From Chloroflexus aggregans DSM 9485 (GTDB lineage: Bacteria; Chloroflexota; Chloroflexia; Chloroflexales; Chloroflexaceae), in NCBI RefSeq assembly GCF_000021945.1, contig NC_011831.1:558001-622000 (forward strand): a stretch of DNA of 64,000 nucleotides, read 5' to 3'. The notes beneath the pieces are model-generated. The model worked only from the letters and a program-made list of their open reading frames with translations. It had not been told where the DNA came from and ran no database searches. Numbering within the stretch: the first letter of the stretch is position 1; the number at the start of each line of letters is the position of its first letter. This document shows positions 41,956 to 52,836 of this stretch, in pieces. A program made the position numbers and the translations under genes.

Positions 41956-44145
41956 TCAATCGCCATCACCGGCTACCGGCAAGGCAAAGGCAAACGTACT
42001 GCCGGCTCCTTCGCGGCTACGTAACCAGATGTGACCACGGTGTGCTTCAACCGCTAACTTGCAGAACGTCAGACCAAGGCCGGTGCCACGTCCCTTCTGC
42101 TGCTGCACCTGACCAAATTTCTCGAATATCCGTGCGTGGTATTGAGGAGGAATACCGGGACCTTGGTCGGCCACCCAGTATATCAGCCATCTCCCTGCCG
42201 GTAATGACGGTAACGGCATCGGCAGGTCTGGATGAGAACCACCGAGTGTATCGGTGTCCAACTCGATCTGACGGGCGCCGATCGTTATGATGCCATTTTC
42301 GGGCGAGAACTTAATAGCATTGTCGATCAGATTCTGCAAGACCCGAACGATCTTTTCGCGGTCAGCTTCGAATAGCGGCAATCCGACCGCAAGATCCTGC
42401 GCCAACTGCACTTTTCGTTGTTGGGCATAGACTTGCAAGCGTTCAATAGCTTCATCAACCACAGCATACGGCGAGAGTGGTTCAATGTTCAGGATCATTC
42501 GCCCCTGCTCCATCTTGCTGATGTCGAGCAGCGTGTTGATCATCTCGAGCATCGCCTGGCTTCCCTGATAGGCGATGTTCAACATCTCTTGTTGCTGTGG
42601 CGAAATCGGCCCGCCCAAACCACGCTGCACCATCATGATACCGTTCATAATTGCCGTTAGCGGGGCGCGCAGATCGTGAATGAGCATACCGGTGTAATCT
42701 TCGCGCAGCCGGGCGAGTTCGCGCTCCTTGTCAATGTTCTCGAACAGGGCAAGACGACCTATCTGCATACCGTGAGTATCGAGCACCGGCAAGATGGAAT
42801 GGCGCAGGTAGCGGGCCGGTCCTTCAGTTAGTTCGATCTCGAACACTCGATGCGATTCCCCATCATTCAACCATGCCGGTTCTTCAACCACCTGGGCTCG
42901 CTCCATCAACTCGGCAATCAAGTCATCGAGCCGCAGCCCGATTAACGCTTCGCGGGAACGGTGAAAGAGCCGCGCCGCTACGACATTACTCGCTACCACC
43001 ACACCACGCATATCGGCCATTAAGATACCATCATTGGTCGAATTCACAATGGCCTCAAAGCGATCGCGCACAGTACTCACCTGTTGAAACAGGTGGGCGT
43101 TCTCAATCGCGATACCAATAGTCGCTGCCATCCGGGTGAGGCGGAGCGCCTCTTCTTCGGTAAAACGGCCGGTTCGTTTATTGAGTAACTCAATTGCTCC
43201 AATCGTGCGACCCTTGACCACAATCGGCACGCAGAGGATTGAATGGACGTTATAGCCGATCCCCTCACTCACGTTCCGATAGAATCGCGGATCACGCTCA
43301 GGATCATGCACAATCGCATACTGCTGTGTACGCACGACATCGCCGACAATCCCTACGCCCGGTGGCACACGTTGGCCGATCAGTTTCTCTTGCCCACCTG
43401 CTAAGGTGATGACAAAGACCATATCTCCGGTTTCTTCATCAAGCATCAGCAACGAACCGGCCTCCACTCGAAAGAACTGATTGATCTTTTCCATCACCAG
43501 ATGGTAAATATCGCGCGGATCGAGCATCGAATTAACAGCGGCAGCAATATCGTTCAACGTCATCAATTCGGCGTTACGATATTCTGCTTCTTCAATGGTG
43601 CGAAACGCGGTAATCGCCGCTGCCAATTGACTGGCCATGAGGCGAATGTTCGATATTTCTTGATCGTCAAAATGGCGTGGCTGCTCAATAGAAGCAACTA
43701 CTAATGCGCCGATCACTCGGTCCTGTGCCACCAGCGGAACAATGAGGAGTGAGCGCACCTGCGCTTCGGTCAACATCGTCAGTATCTGCAACGACGTTGG
43801 CGAGCGGTATCGCTCGCGTGGCAACTCGGTAATATCGTGGATCTGATACGCCTGTCGTTGCTGCAAGGCGCGTTGCATGATCGGTAAATCGCTCATTGGG
43901 ATGGGCGGGGGGAACGAGATACGAGGAGGAAAGGTGCTTACCAATGAGATCGATTCGCCCCCGGCATCGAGCAACAACACACCACAGAGCGCAACGCCTA
44001 ACCCCTGCACAAATTCGTTCAGTGCCAGCAATAACAGTTCATCAAGGGTAGCTGCCGTCTCGATTGCAGTGGAAATGCGCAGTAGCCCTTGCGTGTTCGG
44101 CTCAGATTGTCTTGAAGAGGACACTGGATCACTCATAGTCGTCAC
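41956..44145 (-). CDS. GAF-GAF-PAS soluble sensor histidine kinase
   Basis: A 729-residue protein. Two GAF domains (about 20-185 and 190-355) and a PAS domain (about 365-490) precede a canonical kinase core: H-box M-L-I-H-D-L-R-A-P-L-T, N-box L-I-D-N-A-I-K-F, G1 D-Q-G-P-G-I-P and G2 G-R-G-T-G-L-G-L. No membrane helix. It is the only protein of the cluster with an intact kinase core and may be the output partner of the two degenerate sensors. It overlaps the upstream gene by 4 bp. No response regulator is adjacent. Confidence 0.88.
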   Translation of the reverse strand: MTTMSDPVSSSRQSEPNTQGLLRISTAIETAATLDELLLLALNEFVQGLGVALCGVLLLDAGGESISLVSTFPPRISFPPPIPMSDLPIMQRALQQRQAYQIHDITELPRERYRSPTSLQILTMLTEAQVRSLLIVPLVAQDRVIGALVVASIEQPRHFDDQEISNIRLMASQLAAAITAFRTIEEAEYRNAELMTLNDIAAAVNSMLDPRDIYHLVMEKINQFFRVEAGSLLMLDEETGDMVFVITLAGGQEKLIGQRVPPGVGIVGDVVRTQQYAIVHDPERDPRFYRNVSEGIGYNVHSILCVPIVVKGRTIGAIELLNKRTGRFTEEEALRLTRMAATIGIAIENAHLFQQVSTVRDRFEAIVNSTNDGILMADMRGVVVASNVVAARLFHRSREALIGLRLDDLIAELMERAQVVEEPAWLNDGESHRVFEIELTEGPARYLRHSILPVLDTHGMQIGRLALFENIDKERELARLREDYTGMLIHDLRAPLTAIMNGIMMVQRGLGGPISPQQQEMLNIAYQGSQAMLEMINTLLDISKMEQGRMILNIEPLSPYAVVDEAIERLQVYAQQRKVQLAQDLAVGLPLFEADREKIVRVLQNLIDNAIKFSPENGIITIGARQIELDTDTLGGSHPDLPMPLPSLPAGRWLIYWVADQGPGIPPQYHARIFEKFGQVQQQKGRGTGLGLTFCKLAVEAHRGHIWLRSREGAGSTFAFALPVAGDGD

Positions 44146-46196
44146 GACGAACTTACCAATCGATACACCGGTGCTGGATCATCTTCGTTGGATAAGCTAA
44201 CCGGTACCAATGGATCAAGGGTAAACTGATGAACATTGGTCATCTTGAGTACCGAATCACCAACTATAATCTCATCATTCCGTGCTAGTTGGCACAATCG
44301 GCGTGCCTTGCGCATCGCGGTTCCCGACCACACCAGCGTAGCGGTTTGATCATCTTCAATGACCCCCACGGCAAGCTGGCCGGTGGTCACACCACCGGCA
44401 ATTGTGACATCGACGCCCAATTCCTGCTGCCACCGGAGACGCAGGCGGGTCACTGCGGCCTGAATTTGTTGCGCTGCCTGCAAAGCACGTGTGGCATCAT
44501 CGAAGCGTGGTTGTGGAAAGCCAAACGTTGCACAGAAGCTGCGCTCATCAAGAATAATGTAGGCGCCCTGCAACTGATGTACGATTGCCCGACACTCTCT
44601 GTGGAATGGACCGGTAATATACTCAATCAGTTGATGTACGGTCATATCAGTAAGACGCTCAATCCCACGGAGACAACCATACACCAACGTGGCCGTCATG
44701 ACCTGCGGCTGTAGGGCTTGCATCAAACGAGATCGATTGCCCATCAACTCGCGAATAGTGTCGGGCGCGAGGTATCCACCGAGCAACCGACGTGCCCGTA
44801 CTATTTCAGCCGGTTCGACAATTCCCTCGTAGCGGTGGTGTACCATCACTGATACAGCATACGCTGCTAATGCCGCGACCAGTGCCAAAGAACGTCGGCT
44901 GTAACGATACGGCATCGGGTCGGCCAACGTTAGTACGCCCAATGGACGATCCCCATGGAATAGCGGCATCGCCAGTGCCGAACGCATCAACTCCAATCCC
45001 GGCGTCGGGATCCAGCGCGTATCGCGTTCGATGTCGTCGATGATGACACCCCGCTGCGTCCGTAATACCCAACCGGCCAACCCATGCTTAAGGATCGGGG
45101 CAGCAGCTACATTGAGTGGCAGAATATTACCCTCATTTAAGGTAATCCTCGCCCGTATGACGTTGGCTTCAGGATCGATGAGCAGAAAGGTACCGTGACT
45201 CGACTCTGTCACTTCAGCCGCAATCCGCAGCAACTCCGTTAATGCACGTTCCAGATTAGGTTGTTCGATGACGCTCGAGATCACCTGCTCGAAGGCATCT
45301 AAGCGGCGTTGTTCCCGCGTACACCACTGCCGATACGTCACCGCCTGAAGTTGGACGGCCAGGAGGGTTGCTGCCTGCGTAACGAACTGCTCCTGATCGT
45401 CATTCAGACGCACATCTGTACCGGCGATCATGAGGCACAAAACTCCAAGTGGCGCCTGTTGTACCCACAACGGCCAGCTCATGACCGTTAACGATTGCGG
45501 AGAAGTTGTCGCCAGTAAGCTGCGCATCTGCACACTCGAAAAACGTGCCACACGACGCTCACGCAATGCCCGACCAAGCGCACTCCCATCCTTATCAAAG
45601 GTGACCGTTCGGTTTACACTAGCGATCCCCCAACCGGACGTAGGGATCAACATCCCTCGCTCGGCATCGTGTAAGAGCAAAACCGCTCCCTGCACGGCCA
45701 AATGTTCAGATAGACACTCGGCTACAACGGTAACTATTGTATCGCGGTCGGTCAGTTCACCAAGGCGCCGTGCCAGCATCGCCAGCGTTGATGAGCGCGG
45801 GACCGCAGCAATTGCATCGGAGACCGTTTGTCGTAGCGAGACTAGCGGATCGTTATCGGTTAACGGTGGCAAATCCGCCTGTAACACTGTGGTCGCATGG
45901 CGACGTATTTCGCTCAGCGCATAGCGCAAACTCATCCATGCTGCCGCCGCCAAAGCTATTCCGATCACACCGCCAAAAAGTAAAGCGACGAGCAAGGTTA
46001 CGGTCGGCGTTTCGGGGAGTTGGCGATTGACGATGGTGATCAGAGCGTACAGCAATAAACCGAGCGAAATACCGCCAGGTATGGTTAGGGCAAGGATGCG
46101 ACGAATATTACTACGTGGTAGATACACAGCGACTCCGCGACGGTAATAGTCTTTTTCTGTTACTCTATGAACGATCGAGTGTCCGCAGAGTTGCAT
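44142..46196 (-). CDS. membrane GAF protein with a degenerate nucleotide-cyclase-like C-terminus
   Basis: A 684-residue protein with two membrane helices near residues 30-85, then two GAF domains (about 130-280 and 300-455) and a C-terminal class III cyclase fold. The first metal-binding Asp of the cyclase (F-x-D-I-R-G-F in active enzymes) is Cys in V-Y-G-C-L-R-G-I. The second metal region reads D-E-R-S-F-C-A-T-F-G. The substrate-site Asn is Arg in T-A-M-R-K-A-R-R-L. Activity is not expected, so a regulatory or ligand-binding role is more likely. It is first in the operon and overlaps the kinase gene by 4 bp. Confidence 0.82.
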   Translation of the reverse strand: MQLCGHSIVHRVTEKDYYRRGVAVYLPRSNIRRILALTIPGGISLGLLLYALITIVNRQLPETPTVTLLVALLFGGVIGIALAAAAWMSLRYALSEIRRHATTVLQADLPPLTDNDPLVSLRQTVSDAIAAVPRSSTLAMLARRLGELTDRDTIVTVVAECLSEHLAVQGAVLLLHDAERGMLIPTSGWGIASVNRTVTFDKDGSALGRALRERRVARFSSVQMRSLLATTSPQSLTVMSWPLWVQQAPLGVLCLMIAGTDVRLNDDQEQFVTQAATLLAVQLQAVTYRQWCTREQRRLDAFEQVISSVIEQPNLERALTELLRIAAEVTESSHGTFLLIDPEANVIRARITLNEGNILPLNVAAAPILKHGLAGWVLRTQRGVIIDDIERDTRWIPTPGLELMRSALAMPLFHGDRPLGVLTLADPMPYRYSRRSLALVAALAAYAVSVMVHHRYEGIVEPAEIVRARRLLGGYLAPDTIRELMGNRSRLMQALQPQVMTATLVYGCLRGIERLTDMTVHQLIEYITGPFHRECRAIVHQLQGAYIILDERSFCATFGFPQPRFDDATRALQAAQQIQAAVTRLRLRWQQELGVDVTIAGGVTTGQLAVGVIEDDQTATLVWSGTAMRKARRLCQLARNDEIIVGDSVLKMTNVHQFTLDPLVPVSLSNEDDPAPVYRLVSSS

Positions 46197-46247
46197 CTAT
46201 TTTACCAAAAAAGATGACCGGTACACGATACGTGACCGGTCATACCT

Positions 46248-46323
46248 TGGAGCGGGAGACGGGATTCGAACCCGCGACCTACACCTTGGCAAGGTGTCGC
46301 TCTACCAACTGAGCCACTCCCGC
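46248..46323 (-). tRNA. tRNA-Gly (GCC)
   Basis: Minus-strand cloverleaf: acceptor GCGGGAG / CTCCCGC, anticodon loop with GCC between CACCTT and AAGGTG, T-loop GGTTCGAATCC, encoded CCA end. 76 nt. Confidence 0.97.
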
Positions 46324-46465
46324 ACACCACGCCAGTATTATACACAACTCACCCGATTTGTCGAGTCGCCGTCAGTGTCTTACCCTACTCCATAGTAATA
46401 GTTTTCGTATCTCCATCTCGTATCATATCCGTAGGCCAGATCGTACTGTCGTGTTTAGACCGCCT

Positions 46466-47302
46466 ATGGCTATACTGCTTATCCTTGATTTTTCAGGGAC
46501 GCTGAGCATCGCTGCGGTGCAGTTTGGAACACCGGAATACCTCGCTCGCGCATTACAGGAATCCGGTTTGGCAGCGCTTGGAGTTGACGAGACGGTCTAT
46601 TGGCGAGAGATTGTTACACCAACGTGGGAAGAAGGAAGTACCAGCACTGTTGGGTTAACCAACTTGATCGCCCGCCGGGTATGTGCGATCGGCGGTGCTC
46701 CAGAACCAGCCTATCAAGCTGCACAACGCTTTACCCAGATGTATATGGCTGCTTCGGCGATCGATCCGGCATGGCAGTCACTGTTCGATGCTGTGCGCTC
46801 TATCCCTACCGTCATCCCGTTGATCGCAACCGATCATTACGCAGAAGCTACCCTCCAGATCACTACCCAGCTCACCGCGCTGGGATGGCAAGCAGCGTCG
46901 CTTCGCGTGCGACGTGGTCATTGCCGGGCTATCGCCCAATACAAAGCTACCCGACCGTATGCCATCGTACCGGGAACATTGTTCAATCACCGCTATACCG
47001 CGTTGATCGCCAACTCTGCCGATCTTGGCGTGATCAAAGCTACACCACGATTCTGGCAATGGGTGCGTATGGCGCTAGGCGTGCAGCCACTGCGAATTGT
47101 ACTGGTTGATGATTTTGGGGCAAGCGAGAATCTGGCCGACTTTTACGCCAATCCAGAGCGGGTGACACATCGCCGCCAGCAAACCGTTGCCGCTCTCCAA
47201 CGAGTCTTTGCCGCATCGATACAGACAGTGCAGTTCGTTCTCGACCATCCGCTTGACCGCACAGTCACCGAAGTGACCGAATTGATACGGCGGTACCAGT
47301 AG
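46466..47302 (+). CDS. HAD-like hydrolase family protein
   Basis: 278 residues from the ATG at 46466. The N-terminus L-I-L-D-F-S-G-T-L-S fits HAD motif I, with Phe between Asp and Ser where D-x-D is usual, so the second catalytic Asp is absent. Later V-L-V-D-D-F-G-A-S-E fits the acidic motif IV. It is a divergent member and phosphatase activity is uncertain. A longer upstream reading adds only an unlikely N-terminus. It is convergent with groL across a strong hairpin. Confidence 0.6.
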   Translation: MAILLILDFSGTLSIAAVQFGTPEYLARALQESGLAALGVDETVYWREIVTPTWEEGSTSTVGLTNLIARRVCAIGGAPEPAYQAAQRFTQMYMAASAIDPAWQSLFDAVRSIPTVIPLIATDHYAEATLQITTQLTALGWQAASLRVRRGHCRAIAQYKATRPYAIVPGTLFNHRYTALIANSADLGVIKATPRFWQWVRMALGVQPLRIVLVDDFGASENLADFYANPERVTHRRQQTVAALQRVFAASIQTVQFVLDHPLDRTVTEVTELIRRYQ

Positions 47303-47327
47303 CCTCGCTTGCGCTAAACAACACAAA

Positions 47328-47356
47328 ACGGGGACGAGCGCGAGCCTCGTCCCCGT
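47328..47356. terminator. bidirectional hairpin between the HAD gene and groL
   Basis: ACGGGGACGAG pairs perfectly with CTCGTCCCCGT across a 7-nt loop, preceded by ACAAA on the plus strand. It lies between convergent genes and can serve both. Confidence 0.7.
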
Positions 47357-47377
47357 ACCATTGCCGATCAGTCCGAA

Positions 47378-49018
<1,641 letters not shown>

Positions 49019-49080
49019 AGGATCTATAATCCTCCACTGATTTCAATCGGTTGTAAGCCTGAGAATAGCGTGACGCGCAG

Positions 49081-49383
49081 TTACTCCTGAACGATACCCA
49101 AGATGTCCTTCTCCGACAAGATCAGGTACTCGACATCGTCGAGCTTGAACTCGGTACCGCTGTACTTGGCAAAGATCACGCGGTCACCAACCTTGACGCT
49201 CATCGGGATCAGCTTGCCATTGTCATCGCGGCGCCCCTCACCAACAGCCAAGACCGTACCTTCCATCGGGCGCTCTTTGCTGGCCGTGTCAGGCAGAAAA
49301 ATACCGGTTTTGGTCTTCTCTTCACGCTCAACCGGCTTGACCACCACGCGGTCGCCAAGAGGTCGGATGCGGAAATCCGCCAT
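49081..49383 (-). CDS. groS: co-chaperonin GroES (10 kDa)
   Basis: 100 residues from the ATG at 49383 ([15 protein letters not shown]). It has the mobile loop ([10 protein letters not shown]) and the C-terminal [12 protein letters not shown] longer reading through the promoter region is rejected. It forms an operon with groL under CIRCE control. Confidence 0.97.
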   Translation of the reverse strand: MADFRIRPLGDRVVVKPVEREEKTKTGIFLPDTASKERPMEGTVLAVGEGRRDDNGKLIPMSVKVGDRVIFAKYSGTEFKLDDVEYLILSEKDILGIVQE

Positions 49384-49437
49384 AGTTGCTATCCTCCGTT
49401 CGGTATACAATCCAACGGTTTGCGAAGTTTCCAATGA

Positions 49438-49464
49438 TTAGCACTGTTAACTCAAGAGTGCTAA
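49438..49464. promoter_or_regulatory. CIRCE element 1 (HrcA operator), one mismatch
   Basis: TTAGCACTG - 9 nt - GAGTGCTAA, where the consensus is TTAGCACTC-N9-GAGTGCTAA. It lies between the -10 element and groES. Confidence 0.93.
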
Positions 49465-49474
49465 CCCGTTGGTA

Positions 49475-49503
49475 ATAGTACACAAGATTGGGCTGTTTGT
49501 CAA
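49475..49503 (-). promoter_or_regulatory. groESL promoter
   Basis: On the minus strand TTGACA - 17 bp - TACTAT, a near-consensus sigma70-type promoter, flanked on both sides by CIRCE elements. Confidence 0.88.
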
Positions 49504-49510
49504 GTAAGTT

Positions 49511-49537
49511 TTAGCACTCGTCGAAACTGAGTGCTAA
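49511..49537. promoter_or_regulatory. CIRCE element 2 (HrcA operator), perfect
   Basis: TTAGCACTC - 9 nt - GAGTGCTAA, exact consensus, placed upstream of the -35 element. Confidence 0.95.
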
Positions 49538-49575
49538 AGCATGCGGTTCAACCACCGGTTGTGCAACCGTTCGCG

Positions 49576-50799
49576 TCACCCACCACCTTCTGCAACCGCC
49601 AATGCCACACTACCCACCCCTAACAACCCAACCAGACACCACAGCATGCCTTCGTAGCCAACACTACCGATGAGCACCCCTGCCCCAACCGGGGCAACAG
49701 TACGGGCAACGGTCATGAAGGCATTTTGCCAGCCGCTGATCACACCGTAGTTGGTCGCCCCATACTGCTCGGCAAGCAATGCCGCTCGCATGATCGTTTG
49801 GGTGCCGGCGCCGGCGCTGAAGAGGGCTGTGTACAAGAAGGCTGCGCCTGGCCAATGAGAGATGAGCATGATGATCAGCCCTCCGATCTGCATAAGAAAG
49901 AGTCCAAGTGTAACCAACCGACGTGATCGGCGCTCGCCGATGGGTGCGATCAGCAGCCGGCCGGCAAGTGACATGATTCCGTGCAAGCCGGCAATTGTCG
50001 AGGCTACGTCCAAACTCATTCCGCGCACGAGCAACAATGGAATGAGATGAACTGTCATCGCAACGGTGGCAAAACTACTGATAGCAAATGCGATGCTGAG
50101 CAACCAGAACCGTCGTTCCTGTAGCGCATCGCGCGGACGGAACGACGGTTCGATAACAGTGACCTGTCCGTGTGCGCTCTGATCACCATCTGGGGCCAAA
50201 CCAAGATCGGCCGGCGAACGACGTACCAACAGCGCGTGTGGCAGAATGGTGAGCGCCAAAATGGCTGCCAGTACCCACAATGCTGACCGCCACCCCATCT
50301 GCTCCACCAACCGGCCGGTCAGCGGGATGAAGAGCACACCGGCCCACGCCCCGAAAAAGGTTAAGACTTGCAGAGCTTTTCCCCGTTTGCGGCGAAACCA
50401 AGTCGCTACAATCGCAAACGCCGGTTCGTAAAGCACGGTTGCACTCACTACGCCGATCCCGGCCATAACCAGATAGAGCTGGAGCGGATTCGTCACACGT
50501 GACCACAAAAGCAGCAACCCACACCCGCCAAGTGACCCCATTGTCATCAGGCTACGTGCGCCGTAGCGGTCGAGCCACCAACCGACTATCGGTGCAGCAA
50601 TGCCGTTAGCGAGAAGTGCGACGGTAAAGCCGGTGGCAATCGTCACCAATTCAACCCCGAAGTCGAGTGCCATCGGCAGGATGAAGACACTGTAGGCGTA
50701 GTACAGAATGCCCTACGAGATCACCTCGGTGATCGATACCGCTACCAGCATTATCCAGCCGTAATAGATACGCCTGTAAAACCGGCTCTTCAACAACAT
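49576..50799 (-). pseudogene. MFS transporter gene interrupted by an in-frame amber codon
   Basis: The full frame from the ATG at 50799 would give a 407-residue, 12-helix MFS transporter. Codon 29 (50713-50715) is TAG in the context E-V-I-S-stop-G-I-L-Y-Y, where MFS relatives have Trp, so a single TGG to TAG change fits. The rest of the gene is intact; an ATG at 50673 could still give a 365-residue product lacking most of the first helix. It overlaps the flavoprotein gene by 10 bp and follows arsR, so arsenic-linked efflux is possible. Amber suppression or a sequencing error cannot be excluded. Confidence 0.75.
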
Positions 50800-52118
50800 G
50801 ATCTGTTCGTCACGTTCAGTGGGATCGTCGTCGAAAATAAGGCTGGAATGGTTGAACAGCATCCCGTCTCAGTTCCGGTCGGGCCGCTACAAACACCGGT
50901 CGCAGGCAATTCCAGCTCAACTCGACGGGCCGCTTCCCAATCTCCACAAAGTGCTGCCGTTACCGAACGTGCCTGTTCGTAGCCGGTTGGGAGTAGAAAT
51001 GTGGGAGCGCGACCATAGCTCTTCATCCCGATAATGTAGAAGTCGGGTTCAGGATGGCTTAATTCATCAACACCGTGTGGCCGCACCGTCCCACAACTGT
51101 GCAGATTCGGATCGATCAGCGGTGCCAGGGCCGTCGGTGCTTCGACCACCGGATCGAGCGCTAGACGCAGTTCGCGCAACGGTGCGAGATCGGGACGAAA
51201 ACCGGTACACACGACAATTTCATCAACAGGAGGTAGCGTTCGGGTGCCGTCGGAGACAACCAATCCGGTATCGGTCATCGCTACTTGCGCGGTCTGCCAG
51301 CCGGTCACTACCTTAACCCGCCCCGAATCAACCAGATTGCGTACCTGCATCCCAAGTTGACCACGGGCAGCTAAAGCATCAGCCTCGCCACCGCCGAAGA
51401 TGCGTTCAAACTGAGCGGCTTCCCGACGTATCACCCACCATACTGCGGTCTGCGGCGCAACTTCACCCAAGCGTACCAGATCGAGCAGCGTGTTGAAGGC
51501 TGAGTGTCCGCTACCGGCAACGAGGACTCGTCGGTTGGCGTAACGCGCCCGATCACGACCTGAGACGTCAGGAATGCCGTAGAAAATATGGGCCGCAGCA
51601 TTGCGTTCACCAAGCGCCGGTACACCACCGGCACCGAGCGGATTGGGTGAACGGTATGTCCCTGAAGCATCGATGACGGCGCGTGCCAATAGTGATGTCT
51701 CCTCTCCCGTATCATCAACCAGCGTCAGTTGAAACGGTATCCCTTTCCGATCAAGCCCACGTTGACGATCATGACCAAGCCGATTCACGGCTACTACTTT
51801 GCGACGGTAGTGGATGTGTGGTGCCAACGCCGGCAAGGAGGCTAGTGGCATAAGATACCGCTCGACCAACTCAGCACCGGTTGGAAATTCATCATCCATC
51901 GGTGCTTGCCAGCCGGCAGACTGTAGCAAGCGGTAAGCCGCCTGATCGAAGCAATACCGCCACGGCGTAAACATTTGGACATGACCCCAACGCAATACGG
52001 AAGCTCCGGCTCGTTCACCCGCTTCGATAACCACAAACGATTCGCCACGTTCAGCGAGATGGGCCGCAGCCGCCAACCCAACCGGGCCGGCACCGATAAT
52101 CGCAATTGGTAGTGACAT
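50790..52118 (-). CDS. flavin-dependent oxidoreductase of the arsR operon (ArsO-like)
   Basis: 442 residues. The N-terminal dinucleotide fold I-A-I-I-G-A-G-P-V-G-L-A-A binds FAD. A second Rossmann motif, V-L-V-A-G-S-G-H-S-A, fits NAD(P)H. The C-terminus is rich in Cys (G-C-C-S and R-S-C-C), which could bind As(III) or be a redox pair. Similar flavoproteins occur in ars operons, where roles in thiol-arsenic chemistry have been proposed; the exact reaction is unknown. The end overlaps the MFS gene start by 10 bp. Confidence 0.75.
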   Translation of the reverse strand: MSLPIAIIGAGPVGLAAAAHLAERGESFVVIEAGERAGASVLRWGHVQMFTPWRYCFDQAAYRLLQSAGWQAPMDDEFPTGAELVERYLMPLASLPALAPHIHYRRKVVAVNRLGHDRQRGLDRKGIPFQLTLVDDTGEETSLLARAVIDASGTYRSPNPLGAGGVPALGERNAAAHIFYGIPDVSGRDRARYANRRVLVAGSGHSAFNTLLDLVRLGEVAPQTAVWWVIRREAAQFERIFGGGEADALAARGQLGMQVRNLVDSGRVKVVTGWQTAQVAMTDTGLVVSDGTRTLPPVDEIVVCTGFRPDLAPLRELRLALDPVVEAPTALAPLIDPNLHSCGTVRPHGVDELSHPEPDFYIIGMKSYGRAPTFLLPTGYEQARSVTAALCGDWEAARRVELELPATGVCSGPTGTETGCCSTIPALFSTTIPLNVTNRSCC

Positions 52119-52179
52119 TGTTTGCGCTTCCTTTCCATTTTGACGCGATACGTTGCTTTATTACACATCTCGTGTTATT

Positions 52180-52207
52180 TTATTGATATATTGACATACA
52201 TCAATAA
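52180..52207. promoter_or_regulatory. candidate ArsR operator before the flavoprotein gene
   Basis: An inverted repeat TTATTGAT - 12 nt - ATCAATAA, with an inner TTGACATACATCAA that resembles the arsR-upstream palindrome at 52660-52679. Confidence 0.5.
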
Positions 52208-52248
52208 AACACCGAACTAAAAAGCTGCTGTTCGTTGCTTGTCAGCAG

Positions 52249-52620
52249 CTACCCGTCTAGATGGGTAAAAAACTGATCGATCAGCCGCTTCACCGTTGCC
52301 AACACCTCACGACGTACTGCGTAGTACACCCACTGCCCCCGCCGTTCCCGCTCGATCAGGCCACCATCGCGCAATAAACGGAGGTGATGCGATACGGTCG
52401 GCTGTTTCACCGGTAAGGATGCTTCTAGATCGCATACACACACGTGCCCACCGTGACGAGCCAACAGCGCTAACAAGCGTAGCCGGATCGGATGCGCTAG
52501 CAATGCTAGAGCGTCGGCTAGCTGTGTCGCCTCGGCATCGGTTAACGGAACATCGGTAATCGGTGTACAACAACGTGATTCATCAGTCGTGTCGGTGTTT
52601 GCTACCGTGTAAGGTTTCAC
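52249..52620 (-). CDS. arsR: ArsR-family metalloregulator
   Basis: A 123-residue winged-helix repressor. The metal site V-C-V-C-D-L-E is the classic As(III)-sensing motif in helix alpha3. The DNA-reading helix follows as V-K-Q-P-T-V-S-H-H-L-R-L-L. An extra Cys pair (S-R-C-C-T-P) is near the N-terminus. It should repress its own operon until As(III) binds. Confidence 0.93.
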   Translation of the reverse strand: MKPYTVANTDTTDESRCCTPITDVPLTDAEATQLADALALLAHPIRLRLLALLARHGGHVCVCDLEASLPVKQPTVSHHLRLLRDGGLIERERRGQWVYYAVRREVLATVKRLIDQFFTHLDG

Positions 52621-52647
52621 TACTGCTCCTTCCTTCTGATTGTCAGT

Positions 52648-52679
52648 ATGATAGACGATATATTGACAATTGTCAATAT
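52648..52679 (-). promoter_or_regulatory. arsR promoter overlapping a perfect 20-bp palindromic operator
   Basis: On the minus strand TTGACA - 17 bp - TATCAT. The -35 lies inside ATATTGACAATTGTCAATAT (52660-52679), a perfect palindrome well suited to a dimeric ArsR. Confidence 0.82.
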
Positions 52680-52730
52680 GTAGCTTCCCTGTAACGAACA
52701 GCAGAAGGAACCGTGTCGATCCCTTCTGCC

Positions 52731-52767
52731 CTACGAAAAACCTTTGTGTCGAATGACGCTTACGACG
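52731..52767. repeat. 37-bp direct repeat, copy 1 (copy 2 at 52808-52844)
   Basis: CTACGAAAAACCTTTGTGTC... is repeated with one mismatch 77 bp further on. Copy 2 reaches the end of the frameshifted gene at 52837-53276. Confidence 0.85.
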
Positions 52768-52836
52768 CCGAATGGCCTCGAGGAGCCGTGTATTACGTTC
52801 CGTGTACCTACGAAAAACCTTTGTGTCGAACGACGC

